Shown here piece by piece: positions 1-10,502 of a DNA stretch of 64,000 bases. The notes beneath the pieces are model-generated. The model did no database searches. It was not told the DNA's origin and was given only the letters and a program-made list of their open reading frames with translations. The stretch is from positions 434,001-498,000 of the forward strand of contig NZ_VFWX01000002.1 of assembly GCF_006442965.1 (NCBI RefSeq), given 5' to 3'. The position numbers and the translations under genes are program-made. Each line of letters opens with the position of its first letter. The first letter of the stretch is position 1. The stretch is from Mesorhizobium sp. CU3. GTDB taxonomy: Bacteria; Pseudomonadota; Alphaproteobacteria; Rhizobiales; Rhizobiaceae.

Positions 1-590
1 TCCAGCGGATCGCGCTCGCGCCCTTGCGTCAGGTCGAGCAGCTGGTCTCGCGAGAGCAGCCTGCCGGGACGGTCGAGGAAGACCTGCAGCAGATCGAACT
101 CGGCGCCGGTCAGGTCGACAGCCGCGCCCTCGGCATCGATCACCTTGCGCGTGTCCGGCTCCAGCCGGTAGCCGGCGAAATGATAGACGCGCACCTTGGG
201 CGGTGCCGTCTCTTCCGGCGCGGCGCGCCTAAGCACGGCGCGGATGCGGGCCGAAAGCTCGCGCGGGTTGAACGGCTTGCCGAGATAGTCGTCGGCGCCA
301 AGCTCCAGCCCGATGATGCGGTCGACATCCTCTTTTAGCGCCGTCAACAGGATCACCGGTATATGCGGCTTGCGGTCGCGCAAGGACCGGCAGATGTCGA
401 GCCCCGAGCCGTCCGGCAGCATGACGTCGAGCACGATGAGGTCGAACTGGCCTGCGCCAAGCTTCTGCTCGCACTCGCGCCGGTCCGCCGCCACCGAGAC
501 GCGAAACCCTTGGCCGTCGAGATAGCGCCCGAGCAGCGTGCGGATTTCGCGGTCGTCGTCGACGACGAGGATATGGGGTTGCGCCTGCAT
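1..590 (-). CDS. OmpR-family response regulator (C-terminus cut by window edge)
   Basis: Two-component response regulator acting in the cytoplasm as a phosphorylation-dependent transcription factor. The receiver domain (residues about 5-118) shows the acidic pocket DDD at 11-13, phospho-acceptor D55 in LIVLDVMLP, switch residue T83 and conserved K105 in the GKPF motif. A winged-helix Trans_reg_C domain begins near residue 135 and runs off the window after about 196 residues. The partner histidine kinase is not visible and may lie beyond the left edge. It is divergent from a Spy/CpxP-like gene and the RND efflux run, and the gap holds tandem repeats spaced as OmpR-type regulators prefer. Control of those genes is inference from position. 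Confidence 0.93.
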   Translation of the reverse strand, partial: MQAQPHILVVDDDREIRTLLGRYLDGQGFRVSVAADRRECEQKLGAGQFDLIVLDVMLPDGSGLDICRSLRDRKPHIPVILLTALKEDVDRIIGLELGADDYLGKPFNPRELSARIRAVLRRAAPEETAPPKVRVYHFAGYRLEPDTRKVIDAEGAAVDLTGAEFDLLQVFLDRPGRLLSRDQLLDLTQGRERDPL

Positions 591-684
591 TACCGGCCCG
601 CCTCGTATTGTTCGTCTCTGATTATAGGAAGAGCCGCGCATCAGCGGCATGGAAAATTGCAACCGAGTGTTTCTGCCGGGCATG

Positions 685-732
685 CGGAAACATTCGGAAA
701 CAAATCTCCATTTTGCGGAAACCTTCGGCAAC
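685..732. promoter_or_regulatory. Two tandem-repeat boxes, candidate response-regulator binding sites
   Basis: CGGAAAC occurs at 685-691, 695-701 and 716-722, and CGGCAAC at 726-732. They form two boxes of two 7-mers spaced exactly 10 bp apart, with the boxes 31 bp apart, so all half-sites lie on nearly the same helix face. This is the geometry used by OmpR/PhoB-family regulators. The boxes lie between the divergent response-regulator gene (start 590) and the Spy-like gene (start 806). Confidence 0.5.
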
Positions 733-805
733 GCTGAGCCGCAAAGCGGCAAAAGAGGCTTCCTATCCTCCATGCATCCGAAGCACGCAGGAAAGGAACA
801 ACGTC

Positions 806-1480
806 ATGCGAAGCAGACTTTTGGCGCTCGGCCTCTTCTCGGTCACGGCCATCCACCCGGTGCTCGCCGCGCAGCCGGAGCCCGGCGCGCCAGGCGACCA
901 GCCGCCCGCCATTGACAGGCAGGACGATGCGGGGCCCGGACGGGCACCCTGGCACGGCCCGCGCTGGGCAATGCGGCACGGACCGGAGGATTTCGGCCCT
1001 CGTCATATGGGCCCGCCGCCGCCCGAAATGCTCGCGGCTCATCTGTCGTTGCTGGAGACCCGCATCGGCATCCGCTCCGAGCAGCTCGACGCCTGGCGCG
1101 ACTACACCAGCGCGCTGCAGGCGGTGCTGGCGCCGCCGCCGCGGCCCGATTTCGGCCCGGGCGGCACCGGGGCTCCGGGCGCCGATGGCCCCCCGCCGGC
1201 AGACGGACCAAAGGCTCGCGATCCCTTCGCCTTCCAGGAAAAGCTGGCCGACGATGTCACGGCGCGCGCCCAATCGGCGGCCAAGCTGAAGGACGCGATC
1301 GCCGCGCTCCGCACCAAGCTGACGCCCGATCAGCTGCAAATCCTTGCTTCGGCGGATCGACCGCACGGCCCGCCCCCCGGTCCCTGGGGCGGTCCGCCGG
1401 ATGCAGCCGGACCCGGAGGTCCGCCCGCCGAGGGCGGACAGCTCCCGCCACCCCTACCCCGGAATGGCGAGCAACTCTGA
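806..1480 (+). CDS. Spy/CpxP-like LTXXQ periplasmic protein
   Basis: Predicted 224-residue periplasmic protein. The ATG at 806 follows a GGAAAGG ribosome-binding site and opens a signal peptide ([22 protein letters not shown]). The mature part is rich in Pro, Gly and Asp. It contains a helical segment of about residues 75-100 and an LTPDQL motif near residue 175, the LTXXQ hallmark of Spy/CpxP proteins, which in enterobacteria are envelope-stress chaperones or sensors. An in-frame extension upstream to 608 is rejected because it would precede the signal peptide. It faces an OmpR-type regulator and precedes efflux genes, as cpxP-like genes often do. The Pro/Gly-rich spacers are unusual for classical Spy. 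Confidence 0.72.
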   Translation: MRSRLLALGLFSVTAIHPVLAAQPEPGAPGDQPPAIDRQDDAGPGRAPWHGPRWAMRHGPEDFGPRHMGPPPPEMLAAHLSLLETRIGIRSEQLDAWRDYTSALQAVLAPPPRPDFGPGGTGAPGADGPPPADGPKARDPFAFQEKLADDVTARAQSAAKLKDAIAALRTKLTPDQLQILASADRPHGPPPGPWGGPPDAAGPGGPPAEGGQLPPPLPRNGEQL

Positions 1481-1490
1481 CCCGGTGGCG

Positions 1491-1530
1491 CCGGCCGGCC
1501 CGATGACCCACCCGTTCTAGGGCCGGCCGG
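1491..1530 (+). terminator. Hairpin downstream of the Spy-like gene
   Basis: An 11-bp perfect stem CCGGCCGGCCC / GGGCCGGCCGG with an 18-nt loop is followed by TTCTTC. It probably separates the Spy-like gene from the efflux genes, though the T-run is weak. Confidence 0.5.
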
Positions 1531-1592
1531 TTCTTCACCTCCAACGAAATCGCATCGCGCCGCCGCCCGAGCGGCGCGAAACGGAGAGCACC

Positions 1593-1787
1593 ATGTGGGA
1601 AGCGTTCATGCTGCTGCGCCAGATCGCATCCGTCGCGCCCGGCCTGGCGATCGGCCGCCGCGCTCCGCAACCGACCCTTCCGGCCGACATGATCAAGGAC
1701 GCGATCCGCTTGAACTTCGAAGGATATCGGCTGTCGCTTCCGATCGCTTCGCCGAAGATCAAAACCGATGACCGTAAAATTGCGTAA
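1593..1787 (+). CDS. Possible small hypothetical protein (64 aa)
   Basis: Short frame with ATG at 1593, nine bases after a GGAGAG-type ribosome-binding site. It ends 20 bp inside the start of the downstream adaptor gene, which would allow translational coupling. No family is recognised. No signal peptide or clear membrane segment is visible. It may equally be untranslated leader sequence of the efflux operon. Confidence 0.3.
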   Translation: MWEAFMLLRQIASVAPGLAIGRRAPQPTLPADMIKDAIRLNFEGYRLSLPIASPKIKTDDRKIA

Positions 1788-2913
1788 GAAACACCTTCTC
1801 CTGCTTGCCCTGCTGGTCGTGGCCGCCGTCGTCGTCGCGCTCAACGCCTATGGCCGCGCCACGCCCGAACCGGCGCCGGCCGCCACGCCGGTGCGGGCGG
1901 CGACGCTCACCGTTGCGGTGGAGAAGGTCGTCCCCCAAACCGTCACGGCCTCGATCAGCGCGACCGGCACAGTCGCGGCCTGGCAGGAAGCGACGATCGG
2001 CGCCGAGGAGAACGGCCTGCGCCTGACCGAGGTCCTGGTACAGGAGGGAGATCATGTGAAACTAGGCGATGTCGTCGCCCGGCTCGAGGACACGCTGCTC
2101 AAGGCGCAGCTCGCCGAGCAGAAGGCCGCCGTCGCCCAGGCGCAGGCGACGCTAGAATCCGCGCAATCGGCCGCCGCCCGCGCGCAAAAGCTGCTCGCGA
2201 GCAACGCCATCAGCACCGAGACCGCCGAGGATAAGACCACCGCCGTCAAGACCGGCAGAGCCGCGCTCGACCAGGCCGAGGCGGCAGCCGACATGCTGCA
2301 GGCACAGCTCGACCGAACCACGATCCACGCGCCTTTCGACGGTATCGTTTCCACTAGGCCGGCCGTTGCCGGCTCCATCGTCCAGGCCGGCACTGAATTG
2401 ATGAAGATCGTGCGCGACGGCAGGCTGGAGGTCGGCGTGCTCATCCCAGAGAAGGATCTCGCCGCGATCTCGGTCGGCCAGCAGGCAACCATTACCGACG
2501 CCGCCGGCCGAGATTTCTCAGGCAGCGTCTCCTCGATCGCCGAGACCGTCAATTCCACCACCCGTCTCGCCACCGTCTATGTCAGCGTCGGCGAAGGCTC
2601 GGGCCTGAAGCCCGGCATGTTCGCCCGCGTCTCGATCGCGACGGCCAGTTCCAGCCTGCTGAGCGTCGCCGAAGCCGCCCTCGTCTGGCACGACGGCAAG
2701 CCAGCGGTCTTCGTCGTCGATGGCGCCGGCAAGGCCAATGCGCGGCCGGTCGTGACCGGCACCCGCCAAGATGGCCGCGTCGCCATCCAAAGCGGGCTTT
2801 CCGAAGGCGACAGCGTCGTTGTTGCCGGGGCCGGCTTCCTAAGCGACGGCAATCTCGTGCGCGTCGTGGCGGCTGAGGCCGAACCGTCCGCCTCGGCGGA
2901 GGCGACGCCATGA
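1768..2913 (+). CDS. RND efflux periplasmic adaptor (membrane fusion protein)
   Basis: 381-residue HlyD/AcrA-type adaptor that bridges an inner-membrane RND pump to an outer-membrane channel. An uncleaved N-terminal membrane anchor (residues 8-26) is followed by a barrel-sandwich/lipoyl half-motif (about 70-100, with QEGDHVKLGDVVA). An Ala/Gln-rich coiled-coil hairpin (105-180), the second lipoyl half (APFDGIVSTRPAVAG) and beta-barrel and membrane-proximal domains follow. Its stop overlaps the start of the next pump gene by 4 bp (ATGA), so the two are translationally coupled. Unlike the second adaptor it has no lipobox. The substrate cannot be read from sequence. Confidence 0.92.
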   Translation: MTVKLRKKHLLLLALLVVAAVVVALNAYGRATPEPAPAATPVRAATLTVAVEKVVPQTVTASISATGTVAAWQEATIGAEENGLRLTEVLVQEGDHVKLGDVVARLEDTLLKAQLAEQKAAVAQAQATLESAQSAAARAQKLLASNAISTETAEDKTTAVKTGRAALDQAEAAADMLQAQLDRTTIHAPFDGIVSTRPAVAGSIVQAGTELMKIVRDGRLEVGVLIPEKDLAAISVGQQATITDAAGRDFSGSVSSIAETVNSTTRLATVYVSVGEGSGLKPGMFARVSIATASSSLLSVAEAALVWHDGKPAVFVVDGAGKANARPVVTGTRQDGRVAIQSGLSEGDSVVVAGAGFLSDGNLVRVVAAEAEPSASAEATP

Positions 2914-5900
2914 ACGCCATCTCTTCCTGGTCGATCCGCAATCCGGTTCCGACCATCGTGCTCTTCCTGTCGCTGACGATCGCCGGCATCTATGGCTTCG
3001 CGCATCTGCGCACCAACAACATGCCGGACATCGACCTGCCGACGGTGACCGTCACGGTGTCGCAGCCGGGCTCGGCGCCGAGCGAGATGGAGGTCCAGGT
3101 CGCGCGGGTCATCGAGAACGCCGTGGCGACGCTCGAAGGCGTCGACGACGTCTCCACCTCGATCAGCGAAGGCTCGTCCGTCACCACGGTCGAATTCACG
3201 CTGGGCACCGATCCCGAGACCGCCACCAACGATGTCCGCAACGCGGTGTCGGGCGTGCAGGCCAATCTTCCGGCCGCTGCCCAGACGCCGGTGGTGGCCA
3301 AGGTCAACGCAACAGGCAATGCGGTGCTGACTTATGTCGTCGAAGCGCCGGCAATGTCGCCCGATCGGTTGAGCTGGTACATCGACAACGACGTCGCCAA
3401 GGTCCTGCTTGGCGTCGACGGCGTCTCCAAGATCACGCGCTCCGGCGGCGTCGACCGCGTTATCCGCGTCGAACTCGATCCCGACCGCCTTGCAGCGCTC
3501 GGCATCAGCGCCAGCGACGTCAGCCAGACGCTTGCCTCCAACAACGTCAACCAGCCGGGCGGGCGCGCCACCATCGGCGGCCAGGAGCAGTCGGTGCGCA
3601 CGCTGGCCAGCGCCACCACGGTCGAGGCGCTGGCCGACACCCGCATCGCGCTAAGCGGCGCCGGCGACGTGAAACTCTCCGACCTCGGCAAGGTGGTCGA
3701 CTCCTGGGAGAAGCCGCGCCAGGCCGCTTACCTCGATGGCCGCGAGGTCGTCGCCTTCAATGTCTACCGTTCGGTCGGCTCGAGCGAGATCGACGTCGTC
3801 AAGGCCGCGCGCGCCGCGATTACCGACATGGGCGCCAAGACCACCGCGGCGAAGTTCACCGAGGTCACCTCCTCGTCCGGCTTCGTCCAGGAGAGCTATG
3901 ACGCCGCGCTCGAAGCGCTGTGGCTCGGCGCCCTGCTTGCCGTCGGCGTGGTCTGGCTGTTCCTGCGCGATATCAGGGCCACACTTGTCTCGGCCGTCGC
4001 CATGCCGCTGTCGCTGATCCCGACCTTCGCGGTGATGGCGACCTTCGACATTTCCCTGAGCAACATCACCTTGCTGGCGCTGTCCTTGGTGGTCGGCATC
4101 CTCGTCGACGACGCCATCGTCGAGATCGAGAACATCGTGCGCCACATGCGCCAGACCGGCGTCAGCGCCTATCAGGCTGCGATCGAGGCTGCCGATGAGA
4201 TCGGGCTCGCCGTGGTGGCGACCACCGGCACCATCGTCGCGGTCTTCCTGCCGGTCGCTTTCATGTCCGGCATCCCCGGCAAATTCTTCCTGAGCTTTGC
4301 CGTCGTCGTCTGCGTGTCGGTGCTGTTCTCGCTCTTGGTGGCGCGGATGCTGACCCCGCTGATGGGCGCCTATCTGGTGCGCGCCGGCGGCCATGACGAA
4401 GATGATATGCCGGCCTGGGTGCCGGCCTATCTCTGGCTGCTGCGCAAGGCGCTCGGCCATCGCTGGATCACGCTCGTCGCCGGCATCGCCTTCTTCGCCG
4501 GCTCGATGCTCTTGGCGACGCAGTTGCCGACCGAATTCATGGCCGCCGCCGATCGCGGCCGCTCGATGATCTCAGTTGAGCTGCAGCCGGGCTCGACGAT
4601 CGAACAGACGGCGGCCGTGGTGCAGGACATCACCAAACGTCTCAAGCAGGAGCCGGCCGTCGACAGCATCTTCGCCACGATCGGCACAGCGGCCTCTTCG
4701 GGTGGAGGACCGAACCAAAGCGCGTCCTCGGCCGAGGTTCGGACGGCCACCGTCACGGTCAATCTTAAGCCGCGCGCCGAGCGCACGATGAGCCAGCAGC
4801 AGTTCGAGGCCGAGGCTTCGCCCAGGCTCAACGACATTCCGGGCGCCCGCATACAATTCGGCGCCGACGGGTTCTCCGGCGCAAAAGTCTCGATCACGCT
4901 GGTCGGCGACGACGGCGCGGCGCTCGAAAAGGCAAGCGACGCGCTGATCGACCAGATGAAATCGGTTCCCGGATTGATCAACCCCACCTCGACCGCCGCC
5001 ACGACCAAGCCGGAGCTGATCGTGCGCCCAGACAGCGCCAAGGCGGCCGAGCTCGGCGTCACCCCGACCGAGATCGCCGCGACGGTCAAGATCGCAACCA
5101 TCGGCGACACCGACACCAGCCTGGCGAAGTTCAATCTCGGCGACCGCCAGGTCTCGATCGTCGTGACCTTGCCGGATGGCGCCATCGACGATCCGGCCAA
5201 GCTCGCCATGCTGCCGCTGACCGGCTCCAAGGGCATCGTTCCGCTCGGCGCCGTCGCCGATATCGGCTTCAACGCCGGCCCGAACAGCATCACGCGTGTC
5301 GACAGAAGCCGCAGCGCGACAATAGAAGCCGATCTCTCGGGCCTGACGCTGGGCCAGGCGACAGAGGCCATCCGCGCTTTGCCGGTCATGAGGAACCTGC
5401 CGGCCGGCGTGCATGAGCTGGCGCGCGGCGACGCCCAGCGCATGGAGGAACTATTCTCGGGCTTCGCCACCGCGATCGCCGCCGGCATCATCCTGATGTA
5501 TCTGACGCTGGTGCTGCTTTTCCGCAGCTTCGTGCAGCCGGTGACCATCCTGGTCGCGCTGCCGCTCTCGGTCGGCGGCGCGCTCGGCCTGCTGCTCGCC
5601 ACCGGCAAGGCGCTTGGCGTGACGCCCCTGATTGGCATATTGATGCTGATGGGCATTGCGGCCAAGAACTCAATCCTGCTTGTCGAGTACGCTCTGGTCG
5701 CCGAAAAGGAGCATGGCATGAGCCGCTTCGACGCACTGCTCGACGCTGCCCGCAAGCGCGCCCGGCCCATCGTCATGACCTCGATCGCCATGGGCGCCGG
5801 CATGCTGCCGATCGCGCTCGGCATCGGCGCCGATGCCGAGACCCGTGCGCCGATGGCGATCGCGGTGATCGGCGGGCTGCTCTCCTCCACCGTGCTCAGC

Positions 5901-6053
5901 CTCGTCTACGTGCCGGTCGTCTACACCTTCATGGACGACATCCAGCGCTTCCTTGCCCACCATCTCGGCAAGCTTTTGGTCGAACAGTCCGGCGCCGAAG
6001 GCCGGCCCGCAACCGCAATTCCGGGGAAAGATCCAGATGCCTATCCCGTCTAG
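2910..6053 (+). CDS. RND efflux transporter permease (first pump)
   Basis: 1047-residue proton-driven resistance-nodulation-division pump of the inner membrane, of the usual length for HAE1-type pumps. It starts with a short helix and TM1 and then a large periplasmic porter domain. TM4 carries the paired aspartates of the proton relay in ILVDDAIVEIENI (about residues 400-402). A second periplasmic domain and the C-terminal six helices follow, including the GIAAKNSILLVEYA motif. It overlaps the upstream adaptor by 4 bp, and its last 17 bases overlap the next adaptor start. It is distinct in sequence from the second pump downstream, so this is not a recent duplication. Confidence 0.95.
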   Translation: MNAISSWSIRNPVPTIVLFLSLTIAGIYGFAHLRTNNMPDIDLPTVTVTVSQPGSAPSEMEVQVARVIENAVATLEGVDDVSTSISEGSSVTTVEFTLGTDPETATNDVRNAVSGVQANLPAAAQTPVVAKVNATGNAVLTYVVEAPAMSPDRLSWYIDNDVAKVLLGVDGVSKITRSGGVDRVIRVELDPDRLAALGISASDVSQTLASNNVNQPGGRATIGGQEQSVRTLASATTVEALADTRIALSGAGDVKLSDLGKVVDSWEKPRQAAYLDGREVVAFNVYRSVGSSEIDVVKAARAAITDMGAKTTAAKFTEVTSSSGFVQESYDAALEALWLGALLAVGVVWLFLRDIRATLVSAVAMPLSLIPTFAVMATFDISLSNITLLALSLVVGILVDDAIVEIENIVRHMRQTGVSAYQAAIEAADEIGLAVVATTGTIVAVFLPVAFMSGIPGKFFLSFAVVVCVSVLFSLLVARMLTPLMGAYLVRAGGHDEDDMPAWVPAYLWLLRKALGHRWITLVAGIAFFAGSMLLATQLPTEFMAAADRGRSMISVELQPGSTIEQTAAVVQDITKRLKQEPAVDSIFATIGTAASSGGGPNQSASSAEVRTATVTVNLKPRAERTMSQQQFEAEASPRLNDIPGARIQFGADGFSGAKVSITLVGDDGAALEKASDALIDQMKSVPGLINPTSTAATTKPELIVRPDSAKAAELGVTPTEIAATVKIATIGDTDTSLAKFNLGDRQVSIVVTLPDGAIDDPAKLAMLPLTGSKGIVPLGAVADIGFNAGPNSITRVDRSRSATIEADLSGLTLGQATEAIRALPVMRNLPAGVHELARGDAQRMEELFSGFATAIAAGIILMYLTLVLLFRSFVQPVTILVALPLSVGGALGLLLATGKALGVTPLIGILMLMGIAAKNSILLVEYALVAEKEHGMSRFDALLDAARKRARPIVMTSIAMGAGMLPIALGIGADAETRAPMAIAVIGGLLSSTVLSLVYVPVVYTFMDDIQRFLAHHLGKLLVEQSGAEGRPATAIPGKDPDAYPV

Positions 6054-7314
6054 CCAATCTCCTTCGACGAGTTCACGCCGCCTGGCGCCCTTCGCCGGAA
6101 TCCTGTGCGCCACGCTTCTTCTGGCGGCCTGCTCGCAGGAGAAGAGCCAGGTTCCGGCCGGCATGGGCGGCGCCGGGCGACCCGAGGTCGGCGTCGTCAC
6201 GCTGCACCCGCAATCGGTCGCGATCACCGCGGAATTGCCTGGACGCACGGCGGCTTCGCTCACCGCCGAAGTGCGCCCGCAGGTCAACGGCATCATCCAG
6301 CAGCGCCTGTTCCTGGAAGGCGCCGAAGTGGTGGCAGGGCAGCCGCTCTATTTGATCGATCCCGCGAGCTACAAGGCAGCCTATGACAGCGCGGTCGCCG
6401 CGCAGCAGAAGGCGGAAGCGGCGGTGCCCACGGCGCAGGCCAAGTTCGACCGCTATTCCGGCCTGCTGCAGCAGAAAGTCGTCTCCAAGCAGGACTTTGA
6501 CGACGCCGCCGCGACGCTGGCGCAGGCACAGGCCGATGTCGCATCGGCCAAGGCCAGCGTCGAGACGGCGGAGATCAGCCTCGACCGCACCTCGATCACA
6601 TCGCCGATTGCCGGACGCATCGACAAATCGTCGCTGACGCCCGGCGCGCTGGTCACCGCCAACCAGGATACGCTGCTGACCACCATCCGCGCGCTTGACC
6701 CGATCAATGTCGACGTCACGCAATCCAGCACCAACCTGCTCAATTTGCGCCAGGCGATCAACGAAGGCCGGATCAAGTTCAGCGGCCCCAATGTCAGCGT
6801 CAAGCTGAAGCTCGACAACGGCACCATCTATGCGCAGAGCGGCAAGCTGGAATTCGCCGGCGCCAATGTCGATCAGTCCACCGGCACCTTTGCGCTAAGG
6901 GCCCAGTTCCCCAATCCCGACCGCCTGCTCCTGCCCGGCATGTATGTGCGCGCCATCGTCGAGGAAGGCGTCGCGCAGAACAGTTTTCTGGTGCCGCAGC
7001 GCGGCGTCACCCGCGACCCGAAGGGCCAGGCGACCGCGATGGTGGTCAACGCCCAGGGCAAGGTCGAGCAGCGGACGCTGAGCGTCCGCAACAGCGTCGG
7101 CAACAACTGGTTGGTCGATTCCGGCGTCAGCGACGGCGATCGCGTGATCGTCGAGGGCCTGCAGTTGGTGCGCGCCGGCGGCGACGCGACGGCGGTCGAG
7201 GTGACGGTCGACGAGACGACCGGCGAGATCAAGGATCGCGAGCAAAGCTCAGCCTCGGCCGCGCCTGCGGGCGGTGCCGCAAAACAGCCCGCCTCTGGCG
7301 CAACCGGGAACTGA
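6037..7314 (+). CDS. RND efflux periplasmic adaptor lipoprotein (AcrA/MexA-like)
   Basis: 425-residue membrane fusion protein. The ATG at 6037, after GGGGAAAG, is chosen because it opens a lipoprotein signal peptide with lipobox LAAC and lipidated Cys32. In-frame starts further upstream would lie deep inside the pump gene. Lipoyl half-motifs flank a long Ala/Gln-rich coiled coil (about residues 100-165), followed by an AcrA-type beta-barrel. It pairs with the AcrB-like pump that starts 3 bases after its stop. The two together resemble AcrAB/BepDE systems. Confidence 0.93.
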   Translation: MPIPSSQSPSTSSRRLAPFAGILCATLLLAACSQEKSQVPAGMGGAGRPEVGVVTLHPQSVAITAELPGRTAASLTAEVRPQVNGIIQQRLFLEGAEVVAGQPLYLIDPASYKAAYDSAVAAQQKAEAAVPTAQAKFDRYSGLLQQKVVSKQDFDDAAATLAQAQADVASAKASVETAEISLDRTSITSPIAGRIDKSSLTPGALVTANQDTLLTTIRALDPINVDVTQSSTNLLNLRQAINEGRIKFSGPNVSVKLKLDNGTIYAQSGKLEFAGANVDQSTGTFALRAQFPNPDRLLLPGMYVRAIVEEGVAQNSFLVPQRGVTRDPKGQATAMVVNAQGKVEQRTLSVRNSVGNNWLVDSGVSDGDRVIVEGLQLVRAGGDATAVEVTVDETTGEIKDREQSSASAAPAGGAAKQPASGATGN

Positions 7315-7317
7315 GCG

Positions 7318-10300
7318 ATGTCGGGTTTCTTCATCAACCGGCCGATCTTCGCCTGGGTGATCGCCATCGTGATCATGCTGGGCGGCCTGCTCGCCCTGCA
7401 ATCGCTGCCGATCTCGCAATATCCGCAGATTGCGCCGACAACGGTCAACATCAGCGCCAGCTATCCGGGCGCCGACGCCCAGACGGTCGAGAACTCGGTG
7501 ACCAAGGTCATCGAGCAAGGCATGACCGGCATCGACAATCTCGACTATATGACGGCGACGTCGACCTCGACCGGCCAGGCTTCGATCACGCTGACCTTCA
7601 CCAGCGCCGCCAACGCCGACACCGCCCAGGTGCAGACCCAGAACAAGTTGCAGCTGGTGCAGTCGCAGCTGCCGCAGGTGGTGCAGAGCAACGGCATCAC
7701 CGTGTCCAAATCCTCGACCGGCTTCCTGATGGTCATCGGCTTCGTCTCCAGCGATGGCAAGATGAATTCGACCGACCTCGCCGACTATGTCGATTCAACC
7801 ATCAACGACACGCTGAAGCGCGTCGAAGGCGTCGGCTCGACGCAGCTCTTCGGCTCCGGCTACGCCATGCGCATCTGGCTCGATCCCGACAAACTGGCGC
7901 AATACGCGCTGATGCCGAGCGATGTCGCGACCGCCATCGAGGCGCAGAACACACAGGTTTCAGCCGGCCAGCTCGGCGGCCTGCCGGCGCGCAAGGGCCA
8001 GCAGCTCAACGCCACGGTGACGGCCAAGAGCCGGCTGCAGACCGCCGAGCAGTTCCGCAACATCATCCTGAAGAGCAACACCGACGGCTCGCTGGTGCGG
8101 CTGAACGATGTCGCCAGTGTCGAGATCGGCGCTGAGAGCTACACCACGCAGGCTCACTACAACGGCAAGCCGGCGGCCGGTCTCGCGGTCAACCTGGCGA
8201 CCGGCGCCAACGCCATCAGCACGGCGGAAGCGGTGCGCGCGACGATCAACCGGCTGAGCTCGACCTTCCCGCAAGGCGTCGAGGTCGTCTATCCTTACGA
8301 CACCTCGCCCTTCGTGCGACTGTCGATCGAGGAAGTGGTGAAGACGCTGGCCGAAGCGATCGTGCTGGTGTTCCTGGTGATGTTCCTGTTCCTGCAGAAC
8401 CTTCGCGCCACCATCATCCCGACCATTGCCGTTCCGGTCGTGCTGCTTGGCACCTTCGGCGTGCTCTCCTTCTTCGGCTATTCCATCAACACGCTGACTA
8501 TGTTCGCCATGGTGCTGGCCATCGGCCTGCTCGTCGACGACGCCATCGTCGTGGTCGAGAATGTCGAGCGCGTCATGGCAGAGGAAGGCTTGCCGCCGAA
8601 AGAGGCGACGCGAAAATCGATGAACGAGATCACCGGCGCGCTGATCGGCATCGCCACCGTGTTGTCGGCCGTCTTCGTGCCGATGGCTTTCTTCGGCGGC
8701 TCGACGGGCATCATCTACCGGCAGTTCTCCGTCACCATCGTCTCGGCCATGGTGCTTTCGGTGCTGGTGGCGTTGGTGCTGACGCCGGCGCTCTGCGCCA
8801 CCATCCTGCGGCCGCCCAAGAACCATGCGACGCAAAAAGGTCCGTTCGGCTGGTTCAACCGCGCCTTCGATCGCGGCACGACCGCCTATCGCGACGGCTC
8901 GCATGGCATCATCAACCGGTCGTGGCGCTTCCTTGCCGTGTTCCTCGCCATCGTCATCGGCATGGGCTGGATGTTCGCTCGCCTCCCGAGCTCGTTCCTG
9001 CCGGATGAGGACCAGGGCATCCTGATCACCAGCGCCTCGCTGCCGGTCGGCGCGACGCAGGACCGCACCGAGCGCGTGCTCGCCCAGGTGACCGACCATT
9101 ATCTCAACCAGGAGAAGGACGCCGTCGAAGGCGTGTTCACCGCCTCTGGCTTCGGCTTCGGCGGCGCCGGCCAGAATGTCGGCATCGCCTTCGTGCGGCT
9201 GAAGGATTTCGACCTGCGCAAGTCGCCGGCCCTGGCGGCGCCCGCGGTTGCCGGCCGCGCCATGGGCGCCTTCCGGGCGATCAGGGATGCGCAGGTCTTC
9301 GCGCTCGCACCTCCGGCCATCCAGGGCTTCGGCAACACCAACGGTTTCGACTTCTACCTGCAGGACGTCAACGGCGCCGGGCATCAGGCGCTGATCCAGA
9401 CGCGCAACCAGCTTCTGGGTCTCGCTGCCAAGAGCCCGTTGCTCGCCAACACCCGTCCCAACGGCCAGGAGGACCAGCCGCAATTCTCGGTCGACATCGA
9501 CCAGGAAAAGGCGAGCGCGCTGGGCATCAGCCTGGCCGATATCAACAACACGCTGTCGACAGCCTGGGGCAGCGACTATGTCAACGACTTCATCGACCGC
9601 GGCCGGGTGAAGCCGGTCTATCTGCAGTCGGATCCGAATTTCCGCATGCAGCCGGAGGATCTGGACAAATGGCAGGTCCGCAATTCAGGCGGGTCGATGG
9701 TGCCGTTCTCGGCCTTCGCCTCCAGCCACTGGACCTATGGTTCGCCGCGGCTCGAGCGCTACAACGGCTCGGCCGCGGTCGAGATACAGGGCGCGGCGGC
9801 CGCAGGCCAGAGTTCGGGCGCCGCCATGGACGAGATCGACCGGCTGGTCGCGCAGCTGCCCGCCGGCTACTCGCATGAATGGACCGGACTGTCGCATCAG
9901 GAAAAGCTCTCCGGCAACCAGGCGATGTCGCTCTACGCGATCTCGGCGCTTGTCGTGTTCCTCTGCCTGGCGGCGCTCTACGAGAGCTGGTCGATCCCGT
10001 TCGCCGTCATGCTGTCGGTACCGATCGGCATCTTCGGCGCGCTGGCGGCCGCAACGCTGTTCGGCCAGACCAACGACGTCTATTTCAAGGTCGGCCTGCT
10101 CACCACGATCGGCCTCGCGGCCAAGAACGCCATCCTGATCGTCGAGTTCGCCATCGAACGGCAAGCGGCGGGCATGGGCCTGGTCGAGGCGACGCTTGAA
10201 GCGGCGCGACAACGCCTGCGACCGATCCTGATGACGTCGCTCGCTTTCATCCTCGGCGTCACGCCGCTGGCGATCGCCAGCGGCGCCGGCTCGGGCGCGC

Positions 10301-10491
10301 AGAACTCGGTCGGCATCGGCGTGATGGGCGGCATGATCGCGGCGACGGTGATCGGTGTCTTCCTGGTGCCGCTATTGTTCGTCACGGTGCGGCGCATCTT
10401 CAAGGGCAAGGCGGCCAAGCAGAATACAGGCGGGCAGGATACGGGTGGGCAGAACTCGGGCGGAACACAAGCCACAGCCACTCAAGAATAA
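7318..10491 (+). CDS. RND efflux transporter permease, AcrB/BepE-like (second pump)
   Basis: 1057-residue HAE1-family drug/proton antiporter. The N-terminus [20 protein letters not shown] is typical of AcrB-type pumps. The TM4 motif [17 protein letters not shown] carries the paired aspartates of the proton relay (about residues 406-407). The C-terminal membrane block contains [15 protein letters not shown] Gln/Gly-rich cytoplasmic tail closes the protein. It sits between its lipoprotein adaptor and a TolC-type channel, giving a complete tripartite set. The drug spectrum is unknown. Confidence 0.96.
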   Translation: MSGFFINRPIFAWVIAIVIMLGGLLALQSLPISQYPQIAPTTVNISASYPGADAQTVENSVTKVIEQGMTGIDNLDYMTATSTSTGQASITLTFTSAANADTAQVQTQNKLQLVQSQLPQVVQSNGITVSKSSTGFLMVIGFVSSDGKMNSTDLADYVDSTINDTLKRVEGVGSTQLFGSGYAMRIWLDPDKLAQYALMPSDVATAIEAQNTQVSAGQLGGLPARKGQQLNATVTAKSRLQTAEQFRNIILKSNTDGSLVRLNDVASVEIGAESYTTQAHYNGKPAAGLAVNLATGANAISTAEAVRATINRLSSTFPQGVEVVYPYDTSPFVRLSIEEVVKTLAEAIVLVFLVMFLFLQNLRATIIPTIAVPVVLLGTFGVLSFFGYSINTLTMFAMVLAIGLLVDDAIVVVENVERVMAEEGLPPKEATRKSMNEITGALIGIATVLSAVFVPMAFFGGSTGIIYRQFSVTIVSAMVLSVLVALVLTPALCATILRPPKNHATQKGPFGWFNRAFDRGTTAYRDGSHGIINRSWRFLAVFLAIVIGMGWMFARLPSSFLPDEDQGILITSASLPVGATQDRTERVLAQVTDHYLNQEKDAVEGVFTASGFGFGGAGQNVGIAFVRLKDFDLRKSPALAAPAVAGRAMGAFRAIRDAQVFALAPPAIQGFGNTNGFDFYLQDVNGAGHQALIQTRNQLLGLAAKSPLLANTRPNGQEDQPQFSVDIDQEKASALGISLADINNTLSTAWGSDYVNDFIDRGRVKPVYLQSDPNFRMQPEDLDKWQVRNSGGSMVPFSAFASSHWTYGSPRLERYNGSAAVEIQGAAAAGQSSGAAMDEIDRLVAQLPAGYSHEWTGLSHQEKLSGNQAMSLYAISALVVFLCLAALYESWSIPFAVMLSVPIGIFGALAAATLFGQTNDVYFKVGLLTTIGLAAKNAILIVEFAIERQAAGMGLVEATLEAARQRLRPILMTSLAFILGVTPLAIASGAGSGAQNSVGIGVMGGMIAATVIGVFLVPLLFVTVRRIFKGKAAKQNTGGQDTGGQNSGGTQATATQE

Positions 10492-10502
10492 GGTTCTTTC
10501 AC

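Noticed and set aside
5953..6036. N-terminal extension of the second adaptor
   Set aside because: It overlaps the pump gene, and the ATG at 6037 gives a proper ribosome-binding site and lipobox.
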